From positions 1 to 5,895 of the forward strand of contig SOKC01000030.1 of assembly GCA_004376325.1 (NCBI GenBank): a DNA stretch of 5,895 nt, in the 5' to 3' direction. The position numbers and the translations under genes were made by a program. The notes beneath the pieces were generated by a model that saw only the letters and a list, made by a program, of their open reading frames with translations, was not told the origin of the DNA and searched no databases. The stretch is from Actinomycetota bacterium (GTDB lineage: Bacteria; Actinomycetota; Humimicrobiia; Humimicrobiales; Humimicrobiaceae). Positions within the stretch are counted from its first letter, which is position 1, and every line of letters begins with the position of its first letter. Shown here piece by piece: positions 1 through 5,895 of the stretch.

Positions 1-7
1 CTTATCT

Positions 8-43
8 ATCAACAATTATGTCGTAGATATCTTAATCAACAAT
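8..43. repeat. Pair of 9-bp direct repeats just downstream of copB
   Basis: ATCAACAAT occurs at 8-16 and again at 35-43, the second copy ending directly at the copB stop codon. The start-to-start distance is 27 bp, and the palindrome AGATATCT lies between the copies at 25-32. The rest of this 43-bp end piece shows no start codon with a ribosome binding site and no terminator hairpin. The repeats could belong to a control region of the next gene beyond the window, or be chance. Confidence 0.35.
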
Positions 44-2029
44 CTACTTAAATACTCTTAAAAATCTGGCATTTATAGCTACGATAACTGTACTTAAAGA
101 CATCAGGGCTGCACCTACTGCGGGGTTTAAAATAATACCTAAAGGAAAAAGTACCCCAGCAGCTAATGGAATAGCAAATACATTATATCCAGTAGCCCAA
201 CCCAGGTTTTGAAGCATCTTTCTATATGTTGCCTTAGAGAGATCTAAAATTGATACAACATCCAAGGGATTACTTCTTACCAGTATTATATCTGCAGTTT
301 CGACCGCTACATCAGTACCAGCACCTATAGCTATTCCAATATCAGCCTGAGCAAGTGCTGGAGCATCATTTATTCCATCTCCGGTCATAGCTACAATAAG
401 CCCTCTTGACTGAATCTCCTTTACTTTATCTGATTTATCCTGGGGTAGTACCTCAGCAAAATATTCTTCAATACCCACTTCTTCTGCCACCCATTTAGCA
501 ACCTGTTTGTTATCACCAGTTAACATCATTGGCTTTATATTCATCTCTTTCAGTTTTTTTATTGCTTCTTTTGATTCATCTCTTATTATATCTGCCAGAC
601 CTATTGCCCCAACTAACCTGTTTTCTATTAATATATATACTATAGTTTTTCCCTGTGAAGCTAACATATCTATATTATTATGGTTTTTTATAACGATATT
701 ATTTTCCTTTAAGTAGCCTGGACTGACTATCTTTATATCTTTTCCATTTACGATTCCCTCAGCACCTTTTCCAGTAATTGATTTGAACTTCACAACTTCA
801 TATCTATCATCAGTAGCTTTGGTAATTGCTTTAGCTATAGGGTGAGAAGACTGTGCTTCCAGAGAAGCAGCATATTTTAGAAGTTCTTTTTCGCTTGTAT
901 TATTAGTAAAAGTTAAGGTATCTGTTACCCCAAATTCACCTTTAGTTAATGTTCCTGTTTTGTCAAAGATTATTGCATCAATATTTCTTGCTCTCTCAAA
1001 GGCGGCTCTATCTCTAATTAAAAGTCCATTTCTGGCTGATATTGCTGTAGATACTGCGACTACAAGGGGTATGGCAAGCCCTAAGGCGTGAGGGCAGGTA
1101 ATTACCATAACTGTTACAGATCTTTCAAGGGAAAATACAAATTCCTGTTTAAGTAATACTAACCATACAACTAAAGTTATAACCCCAGCCGATATCCCAA
1201 TAATAGTAAGCCAGAAAGCTGCACGGTTGGCAAGATTCTGTGTCCTGGATTTACTTTCCTGGGCTTCCTGGACTAATTTTATTACACCTGACAGGAAAGA
1301 ATCCTTTCCAGTTTTTTTAACTTCAACAGTAACTGAGCCTTCTCCATTTATCGAGCCTCCAATCACCTGTGCTCCTATTTTTTTTATAACAAGCCTCGAT
1401 TCTCCAGTAAGCATTGATTCATTAACCGAGGTTTCACCTTTAACTATGCTCCCGTCTGCTGGAAACTTTTCTCCTGGTTTTACCAGTACTTCGTCTCCAA
1501 CTTTTAGTTCTTCAAGGGGGATATTCACAGTTTTATTTCCAGAAGTTATTCTATGTGCATCTTTTGGCATAAGTCTGGCAATCTGGGTTAGAGCATTGGA
1601 AGCACCCATAATTGATTTCATCTCAATCCAGTGGCCCAGGAGCATTACCACAATCAGGGTAGCAAGTTCCCAGAAAAAAAATTTTCCTTCAAGTCCAAAT
1701 ACCACCGCACTGCTGTAGATATAGGCAACTGATATGGCAAGACCAATCAAGGTCATCATTCCAGGTTGCTTTGATTTCAGTTCATTATATAAGCCTTTTA
1801 AAAAGGGCCATCCACCATAGAAGAATATTATGGTTGACAACCCAAAGATGACATATGCATCACCAGGAAACTTTATGGTCTCTTCTAGCTTTAAAAATGT
1901 CTGGATCAATGGAGAAAGCAGCAAAACAGGTATGGTTATTATGATGGATACTATGAAGCGTTTCTTAAAGTCAGCTACCATATGTTGGTGATGATTATGT
2001 TGCGAATGTTGCTTGTGATGCTCTTCCAT
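44..2029 (-). CDS. copB: CopB-type copper-exporting P-type ATPase (P1B-3)
   Basis: This is a complete 661-residue heavy-metal P-type ATPase that pumps copper (or silver) out of the cytoplasm using ATP. The N-terminus is His-rich (7 His in the first 17 residues) and there is no CxxC metal-binding domain. This, together with the membrane motif CPH (312-314) instead of CPC, places it in the CopB/P1B-3 group. The catalytic parts are all present: TGES (208-211, actuator), DKTGT (356-360, phosphorylated Asp356), HP (396-397, nucleotide site), TGDN (504-507) and TGDGIND (549-555). The last two helices carry YN (615-616) and MSLST (643-647), both family metal-site motifs. About eight membrane segments are seen. 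The start ATG at 2029 follows GGTGA (2036-2040) with a 6-bp spacer, 20 bp after the PepSY-like gene. Whether Cu(I), Cu(II) or Ag(I) is preferred cannot be read from the sequence. No copA, copZ or regulator gene is in the window. Confidence 0.96.
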   Translation of the reverse strand: MEEHHKQHSQHNHHQHMVADFKKRFIVSIIITIPVLLLSPLIQTFLKLEETIKFPGDAYVIFGLSTIIFFYGGWPFLKGLYNELKSKQPGMMTLIGLAISVAYIYSSAVVFGLEGKFFFWELATLIVVMLLGHWIEMKSIMGASNALTQIARLMPKDAHRITSGNKTVNIPLEELKVGDEVLVKPGEKFPADGSIVKGETSVNESMLTGESRLVIKKIGAQVIGGSINGEGSVTVEVKKTGKDSFLSGVIKLVQEAQESKSRTQNLANRAAFWLTIIGISAGVITLVVWLVLLKQEFVFSLERSVTVMVITCPHALGLAIPLVVAVSTAISARNGLLIRDRAAFERARNIDAIIFDKTGTLTKGEFGVTDTLTFTNNTSEKELLKYAASLEAQSSHPIAKAITKATDDRYEVVKFKSITGKGAEGIVNGKDIKIVSPGYLKENNIVIKNHNNIDMLASQGKTIVYILIENRLVGAIGLADIIRDESKEAIKKLKEMNIKPMMLTGDNKQVAKWVAEEVGIEEYFAEVLPQDKSDKVKEIQSRGLIVAMTGDGINDAPALAQADIGIAIGAGTDVAVETADIILVRSNPLDVVSILDLSKATYRKMLQNLGWATGYNVFAIPLAAGVLFPLGIILNPAVGAALMSLSTVIVAINARFLRVFK

Positions 2030-2049
2030 ACTAAATCACCATTTTTATA

Positions 2050-2739
2050 TTAATGCTCTTCAATCATATCAATGAAAATACCGTGCCAGCTGTGATACCA
2101 GACCTGACCACTGAAGCCATTTACACTAAGCATCCCAGCAATATCACCATCTTCGGTTAATGTATGTATGGTATAATATCCATAGAATTTCTCTATATCA
2201 TCACTAACGTATTCCTCAATATTTGCTTTGGCAAGATATCTTTTTGCAAGGCGGGTAGCTTTTTCTTCATCTATGGGCATATCTATTTTATTTTGAGAAA
2301 GTGGTAGTCTTGAATACATTCCATATTTTAAATTCCACATCATATTTGGTCCGTATTCTGGAAATATAGCACCGCTGCTTTTATCTACCAGTAGCTCCAT
2401 TGCACCAAGTCCAGTACCGTCCTCTACCACTTCGATATAGAAGTTTTTAGAAAACTCCATTATCTCTTTGACTTCAAGATTTGATAAATTGTTTCTCTTA
2501 AGATATTCATCTGTTATATCCTCTACTTCTTTAAAAGAAAGGCCTACCACCTCTTCACTTTGAAAAAATCCTCTGATCATATGACCCATATCCTCAGAGC
2601 AGAAGGTATAGCCCTGACCAGCACCAAAATTAGATAATCCAGCAGTAAAATTTCCTACAAATAAAGTTATAGTAAGTCCCAAAATGCCAATAGCTATTAG
2701 CACTAATGAAGATATTAGAATTTTTCTTAAGCTTCTCAT
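2050..2739 (-). CDS. Membrane-anchored PepSY-like protein, probably copper-associated
   Basis: This is a 229-residue protein with one N-terminal membrane helix or uncleaved signal anchor (about 8-29, after a basic MRSLRK), so the rest is expected outside the membrane. The soluble part looks like two PepSY-type repeats: about 67-127, with DKSSGAIFPEYG as the turn-strand portion, and about 157-222, with the matching SVNGFSGQVWYH. Each has a helix with a DE-rich start and then beta strands. Possible metal ligands are Cys47, MGHM (51-54), PNMMW (131-135) and HSWHG (216-220). The start is ATG at 2739, with AAGGAT (about 2749-2754) placed 9 bp upstream inside the preceding gene. It lies between the SHOCT gene and copB in one run, which points to a copper-related accessory role, for example binding metal outside the membrane. 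No enzyme motif is visible. The PepSY assignment rests on fold pattern and is less sure than the gene itself. Confidence 0.85.
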   Translation of the reverse strand: MRSLRKILISSLVLIAIGILGLTITLFVGNFTAGLSNFGAGQGYTFCSEDMGHMIRGFFQSEEVVGLSFKEVEDITDEYLKRNNLSNLEVKEIMEFSKNFYIEVVEDGTGLGAMELLVDKSSGAIFPEYGPNMMWNLKYGMYSRLPLSQNKIDMPIDEEKATRLAKRYLAKANIEEYVSDDIEKFYGYYTIHTLTEDGDIAGMLSVNGFSGQVWYHSWHGIFIDMIEEH

Positions 2740-2997
2740 TTAGCTTATATCCTTTTTCATTTTTTCAAACTCTTTTTTAGTTATTTCTCCCCTGGCATAT
2801 CTTTCCTTTAAGATCTCCATGGCATTACCTGTTTTAGTTGTTGGAATTTCACCTGGATAGCTTGCTCTTTTTACCAGCCATACAATAAGCAGAACTATTC
2901 CAATAATTATTGCTACAATAAAGATAAAAATAAATATCATCCAGATAAATCCCCAGCTCCCAAAAAAGCCTCCCATCATGTTTGGCCACATCATCAT
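2740..2997 (-). CDS. Small membrane protein with C-terminal SHOCT domain
   Basis: The 85-residue protein starts with a Met-rich, aromatic stretch (MMMWPNMMGG, 1-10), followed by one strong membrane helix at about 17-43 and a basic stop-transfer segment (VKR). The C-terminal 58-84 region (AMEILKERYARGEITKKEF and on) is a clear SHOCT domain, a short helical module found at the ends of many bacterial proteins and thought to mediate oligomerisation or regulation. Three ATG codons lie in a row. The first, at 2997, is used here because AGGAAGTGA (about 3004-3012) lies at a proper distance from it. Its TAA stop touches the ATG of the next gene, so the two are certainly co-transcribed and probably translationally coupled. 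The N-terminal methionines could bind Cu(I), but that is inferred from the downstream copper ATPase. Function unknown. Confidence 0.88.
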   Translation of the reverse strand: MMMWPNMMGGFFGSWGFIWMIFIFIFIVAIIIGIVLLIVWLVKRASYPGEIPTTKTGNAMEILKERYARGEITKKEFEKMKKDIS

Positions 2998-3029
2998 TTA
3001 AACTCACTTCCTTTTAAAATATAATTTTT

Positions 3030-3059
3030 CTACTTTGATAATATTTTATCAAATTGTAG
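3030..3059. promoter_or_regulatory. Inverted repeat upstream of the SHOCT-PepSY-copB run, probable operator
   Basis: A perfect inverted repeat, TTTGATAA at 3034-3041 and TTATCAAA at 3046-3053, is separated by 4 bp (TATT). The arms extend further with CTAC at 3030-3033 and GTAG at 3056-3059, leaving a 2-base bulge. It sits 33 to 62 bp upstream of the SHOCT gene start and overlaps the best promoter candidate, the usual place for a repressor site. Neither strand has a following U-tract, so it is not an intrinsic terminator. The 7-4-7 layout TTGATAA-N4-TTATCAA resembles the Rex (NADH-sensing repressor) pattern TTGTTAA-N4-TTAACAA with one change per half. It also resembles a Fur-type TGATAAT/ATTATCA box, but with one extra central base. 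The regulator is not identified. Confidence 0.6.
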
Positions 3060-3065
3060 GGTAAA
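3038..3065 (-). promoter_or_regulatory. Candidate sigma-A promoter for the SHOCT-PepSY-copB run
   Basis: On the minus strand TTTACC (3060-3065) could serve as the -35 box and TATTAT (3038-3043) as the -10 box, 16 bp apart. The -10 matches the consensus at five of six positions and the -35 at four. TAAAAT at 3043-3048 is an alternative -10. Transcription would begin near 3031 and give a leader of about 35 bases ending in a good ribosome binding site. The -10 and spacer lie inside the inverted repeat, consistent with repression. The region is so AT-rich that chance matches are likely. Confidence 0.35.
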
Positions 3066-3107
3066 TTAAAAAAATACTTTATTAATAGATGGACTGTCCT
3101 AAATTTA

Positions 3108-3950
3108 TTACTTAGGTGAATAACTACTTTTTTCTACTCTATTTTCAAACCTTTTAAAATAGAATCTTCCAATAAGCAATACAATTAAGACTATATACAT
3201 TAAATACCCAACTGTTTCTAACAGAGAAGGTGAAGGACTGTATCCAAACAGCGATCTAAGCACTCCCCCAATTATGCTGTCTCTGCTTAAAATATTGCTA
3301 ATATCGTAAATATTATTTTTTATTACTGGAATAACTCCAGCTTCTTGAAATTCATGTATAGCAGTAGAAAATAGACCTGCTGCAATTAGCATGATGAGTA
3401 TCCCCGTAACCTTAAAAAATACTGAAAAATTTACTCTTATGGTAGATGCAAAAAATATTAAGGCCAAAACTATGGAAGATAAAATTCCTACCAATCCCCC
3501 GATTATAAGTTCTGTAGAGTTTACCTGATAACTTATAGCTCTAAAGAACAGTACTGTTTCTGCTCCCTCTCTAAATACTACAATAAAGCCTAAAAACAGC
3601 AGGGTAAATACTCTTCCTTTATTTATTGACTTGTCCACTGATACTTCAATATCACTTCTTATGCTTTTTGCTTGCCTATTCATCCAGAATATCATGTAAG
3701 TTAATACTACTACAGCTAACAGCATTACTGAACCTTCAAAAATTTTCTCTATCCTTCCTTCAAATCCACCAAGCAAAAGTTCAAATATATAGGCAATTCC
3801 TATACTTAGGGTAATGGCTAAAACCACTCCATAGATTACATGTTTTACATATCTTCTTTCCTCAATTTTAAACAAGTAACTAATTATAATTCCTATAATT
3901 AAAAAAGCCTCCAGACCTTCCCTGAAAGCTATAAAAAAGCTTACTAACAT
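3108..3950 (-). CDS. FTR1/EfeU-type iron permease
   Basis: This 280-residue, very hydrophobic protein has about seven predicted membrane segments and belongs to the oxidase-dependent iron transporter family (FTR1 in yeast, EfeU in bacteria). Both hallmark iron-binding motifs are present: REGLE at 10-14 in the first helix and REGAE at 127-131 in a middle helix. HEFQEAG (199-205) and the C-terminal GYSPSPSLLE (236-245) are also typical of the family. There is no fused periplasmic domain, and no EfeO, EfeB or multicopper oxidase gene lies next to it here. The start is ATG at 3950, with AGGAGG at 3959-3964 and an 8-bp spacer; MLVSFFIAFREGLEA is a normal N-terminus. The gene sits 101 bp after metW and 110 bp before the SHOCT gene, so it may be its own transcription unit or may feed into the copper genes. 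Import of ferrous/ferric iron across the inner membrane is expected; transport of another metal is possible. Confidence 0.93.
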   Translation of the reverse strand: MLVSFFIAFREGLEAFLIIGIIISYLFKIEERRYVKHVIYGVVLAITLSIGIAYIFELLLGGFEGRIEKIFEGSVMLLAVVVLTYMIFWMNRQAKSIRSDIEVSVDKSINKGRVFTLLFLGFIVVFREGAETVLFFRAISYQVNSTELIIGGLVGILSSIVLALIFFASTIRVNFSVFFKVTGILIMLIAAGLFSTAIHEFQEAGVIPVIKNNIYDISNILSRDSIIGGVLRSLFGYSPSPSLLETVGYLMYIVLIVLLIGRFYFKRFENRVEKSSYSPK

Positions 3951-4051
3951 TTTATATTCCTCCTTAATTAATTAGTCTTATATATAATTACCTTCTTATA
4001 AATTAAATATGCAACTAAAAGCCACTTCCAATCTTTCTTTCAATAAATTCT

Positions 4052-4660
4052 TTATGTTGAAACTGCTGATTCTTTAATAACAAAAATTGCATTTAGAGCC
4101 AGAAGATTGGGAAAGCACCTGATAACAGTACTTTTACCCAGATAGTACTTTTCTAATACGTCTATTTTCTTCTCTCTGCAATAATTCTCAAAATCCTTTA
4201 TGCTTAAAAAATGAATGTTTGGTGATTCATACCAGCTATAGGGCAGAGAAGGAGTAACAGGGGCTTTTCCCTTAAAAAAAAGGTCAAAGCGAGACCGGAT
4301 ATATGCAAAATTAGGAAATCCTATTATTACTTTTCTGCCTACTCTAAGAGACTCCTGCAGTACAAACTCTACTTTTTTAGTTTCCTGCATACTCTGGTTT
4401 AAAATAACATAATTAAATGAATTATCAGGATATTCTCCCAGACCACCTTCTATATCCCCGTGGAATACACTTAATCCCTTCTCCACACATCTATAAATAG
4501 CTCCCTCTTTTAACTCTATACCCCGCGCTTTTACCTTTTTCTCTTTAACCAAAAGACTAAGAAGTTCCCCATCACCGCAGCCAAGATCCAGAACACTTGA
4601 ACCAGGCTCTATAATTTTAAAAATAATTTTATGATCCAGTCTTATATTATTATCTTTCAT
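4052..4660 (-). CDS. metW: Methionine biosynthesis protein MetW (SAM-methyltransferase-like)
   Basis: The 202-residue protein has a class I methyltransferase fold. The SAM-binding motif LDLGCGDGEL is at 24-33, an acidic GIEL ends the second strand at 47-50, and HGDIEGGL follows at 67-74. The segment YSWYESPNIHFLSIKDFE (141-158) is characteristic of the MetW family, and the length is normal for it. MetW is usually encoded directly after metX and is needed for, or stimulates, homoserine acylation; its own methyl acceptor, if it has one, is not established. The start is ATG at 4660, inside the last codons of metX. There is no good Shine-Dalgarno sequence in front of it, so translation is probably coupled to metX. 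The start RLDHKII near residues 7-13 matches the usual N-terminal sequence of the family, so a few extra residues precede it here. Confidence 0.93.
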   Translation of the reverse strand: MKDNNIRLDHKIIFKIIEPGSSVLDLGCGDGELLSLLVKEKKVKARGIELKEGAIYRCVEKGLSVFHGDIEGGLGEYPDNSFNYVILNQSMQETKKVEFVLQESLRVGRKVIIGFPNFAYIRSRFDLFFKGKAPVTPSLPYSWYESPNIHFLSIKDFENYCREKKIDVLEKYYLGKSTVIRCFPNLLALNAIFVIKESAVST

Positions 4661-5792
4661 TTTTTATACTACTGTATATTCTATTTAAAAAATGCTTAAT
4701 CAAATGAGTTTCTTCCTTAGACTCAAGCAGAAATGCATCATGGCCATAAGTAGAATTTATTTCGCAATAAGTAACATCTATATCTCTGGTTTTTAGGAAC
4801 TTGACAATTTCTCTGGATTGATATGAAGGATAAAGCCAGTCAGATTTAAATGCAATAACTAAAAATTTGATATTAATTTCTTTATCGTTTGGAATGAGTT
4901 TTTCTCCAGGTGATAAATCAAAATAGTCTATTGCTTTTGTAATATAAAGATAAGAATTAGCATCAAATCTCTTTACAAAATTATCTCCCCGGTAATGCAG
5001 ATACCCTTCAACCTCAAATTCAGGTATAAATGAGAAATTATAACTACCGTTTTTTAACTTCCTTGAAAATTTTTCCTCCATGGACTGATCACTCATATAA
5101 GTTATGTGGCCGATCATCCGTGCTATTGCCAGCCCTCTCTCCGGCTTGCTGCGACCGTAGTAGTTACCGCCGCGCCATGCAGGATCAGACATTATTGCCT
5201 GTCTCCCTACTTCATTAAACGCAATCTGCTGTGGAGAATGTTTTATCGCTGTGGCTATGGGAATGGCAGATATAACCCTATCCGGATAAGAGGCGACCCA
5301 TTGTAAAACCTGCATTCCACCCATTGAACCTCCTACAACACACAATAACTTTTCTATTCCTAAATGATCAATCAAATATTTTTGTGCATTGACCATATCA
5401 GAAATGGTAATTATTGGAAAATCAAGCCCGTAAGGTCTCCCTGTTTCTGGATTAGGTGAAGATGGACCAGTACTTCCCTTACATCCTCCGATAACATTGG
5501 GGCATATAATAAAATATTTTGCGGTATCAAAAGCTTTTCCTGGTCCTATCATATTATCCCACCACCCGGGTTTTTTATCCCCTTTATGGAACCCGGCAAC
5601 ATGGGCATCCCCTGACAGGGCGTGTGCAACCAGAATTGCATTACTTTTATCCTTGTTTAGCCTGCCATACGTTTCATATGCAATTGTTATGGGACCTAAC
5701 TTTTTTCCTGATTCCAAAACCATTTCATTAGGAGAACGAGCAAAGGTATAATATTTAGTCTCAACTATTCCTATATTTTTATCATCAGTCAT
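4650..5792 (-). CDS. metX: Homoserine O-acetyltransferase MetX
   Basis: This is a full-length 380-residue alpha/beta-hydrolase-fold acyltransferase, the usual size for MetX. It moves an acetyl group from acetyl-CoA to the hydroxyl of homoserine, the committed step of methionine synthesis in the cytoplasm. Visible family motifs are HALSGDAH (57-64), NVIGGCKGSTGP (99-110) and the nucleophile elbow GGSMGGMQ (154-161) with Ser156. The other catalytic residues are Asp318 in FKSDWLYPS and His351 in YGHDAF, so the triad is intact. The start is ATG at 5792, preceded by AGGTGA at 5799-5804 with a 6-bp spacer. The end overlaps the start of metW by 11 bp. Some MetX-fold enzymes use succinyl-CoA instead, and that cannot be excluded by eye. 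A short stretch around codons 204-231 is much richer in GC than the rest of the gene (see findings). Confidence 0.96.
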   Translation of the reverse strand: MTDDKNIGIVETKYYTFARSPNEMVLESGKKLGPITIAYETYGRLNKDKSNAILVAHALSGDAHVAGFHKGDKKPGWWDNMIGPGKAFDTAKYFIICPNVIGGCKGSTGPSSPNPETGRPYGLDFPIITISDMVNAQKYLIDHLGIEKLLCVVGGSMGGMQVLQWVASYPDRVISAIPIATAIKHSPQQIAFNEVGRQAIMSDPAWRGGNYYGRSKPERGLAIARMIGHITYMSDQSMEEKFSRKLKNGSYNFSFIPEFEVEGYLHYRGDNFVKRFDANSYLYITKAIDYFDLSPGEKLIPNDKEINIKFLVIAFKSDWLYPSYQSREIVKFLKTRDIDVTYCEINSTYGHDAFLLESKEETHLIKHFLNRIYSSIKNER

Positions 5793-5836
5793 ATATATTC
5801 ACCTATAATTATTTTATATAAATTTAAAAAAACTTA

Positions 5837-5895
5837 TTACTCCTGAAACAACCAGGTAGAAAGATATCTTTCACCTGTATCCGGTAAAATAACAA
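5837..5895 (-). CDS. cysK: Cysteine synthase (O-acetylserine sulfhydrylase), C-terminal end only
   Basis: Only the last 19 codons are in the window; the gene runs off the right edge. The visible end reads VILPDTGERYLSTWLFQE and then TAA. The LPDTGERYLST stretch is the well-known C-terminal signature of PLP-dependent cysteine synthases (CysK/CysM family), which make cysteine from O-acetylserine and sulfide in the cytoplasm. A closely related cystathionine beta-synthase-like enzyme would share this tail, so the exact substrate cannot be fixed from this fragment. It is not an O-acetylhomoserine sulfhydrylase of the MetY type, whose C-terminus differs. It lies 44 bp upstream of metX on the same strand with no terminator-like hairpin between, which suggests a shared sulfur amino acid operon. 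Confidence 0.75.
   Translation of the reverse strand, partial: VILPDTGERYLSTWLFQE

Noticed and set aside
1227..1718. 163-codon open frame on the plus strand inside copB
   Set aside because: It lies entirely antisense to conserved codons of the ATPase and has no recognisable domain; it is a shadow of the real gene.
3056..3065. TACCCTAC on the minus strand as a CsoR-type copper operator
   Set aside because: Only one half resembles the TACCC part; the matching GGGTA half is absent at the needed distance.
3091..3116. Small hairpins around the ftr1 stop codon: GGACTGTCC at 3091-3099, and CCTAA/TTAGG at 3098-3102 and 3112-3116, as a possible ftr1 terminator
   Set aside because: The stems are only 4 to 5 bp, they compete with each other, and on the minus strand the run of T comes more than 10 bases after the stem. 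This is too weak to call a terminator.
3951..4051. Promoter or metal-responsive operator in front of the FTR1 gene, and a terminator after metW
   Set aside because: The gap is very AT-rich with several TATAAG/TATATA-like words, but none has a fitting -35 box. No Fur-type inverted repeat and no stem followed by a T-run was found.
5497..5751. Plus-strand open frames (up to 84 codons) opposite metX
   Set aside because: They are antisense to conserved MetX sequence and two of them overlap each other in different frames; no independent coding evidence.
5805..5836. T-rich stretch after the cysK stop as a terminator
   Set aside because: There is a run of T on the minus strand but no GC-rich stem in front of it, so read-through into metX is more likely.

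Overview
This is an AT-rich 5.9 kb piece of a bacterial chromosome with every gene on the minus strand, so it reads right to left. The AT-rich codon use, strong AGGAGG/AGGTGA-type ribosome binding sites and tight spacing fit a low-GC Bacillota. The gene mix would suit an anaerobe such as a member of the Halanaerobiales or a relative, but that placement is inference only; no rRNA or other marker gene is present.

The right third (5895 to about 4050) is a sulfur amino acid block. It holds the last codons of a cysteine synthase (cysK-type), then metX (homoserine O-acyltransferase) after a 44-bp gap, then metW, whose start overlaps the end of metX by 11 bp. Together they link cysteine synthesis with activation of homoserine for methionine synthesis. 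MetW is the usual partner of MetX.

The left two thirds (about 3950 to 44) hold genes for metal ions at the cell membrane. First comes an FTR1/EfeU-type iron permease with its own strong ribosome binding site. After a 110-bp gap containing a striking inverted repeat, a compact run of three genes follows: a small Met-rich membrane protein with a C-terminal SHOCT domain, a membrane-anchored two-repeat PepSY-like protein, and a CopB-type (P1B-3) copper-exporting ATPase with a His-rich N-terminus. The first two of these abut exactly (stop codon touching start codon) and the third follows after 20 bp, so they very probably form one transcript. The likely job of the run is copper (or silver) efflux, with the two small proteins as accessory or sensing factors. 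That role for the two small proteins is a guess from context.

No RNA genes, mobile elements, CRISPR arrays or convincing intrinsic terminators were seen. The two points most worth following up are the inverted repeat/operator in front of the SHOCT gene and the uncharacterised SHOCT plus PepSY pair attached to CopB.
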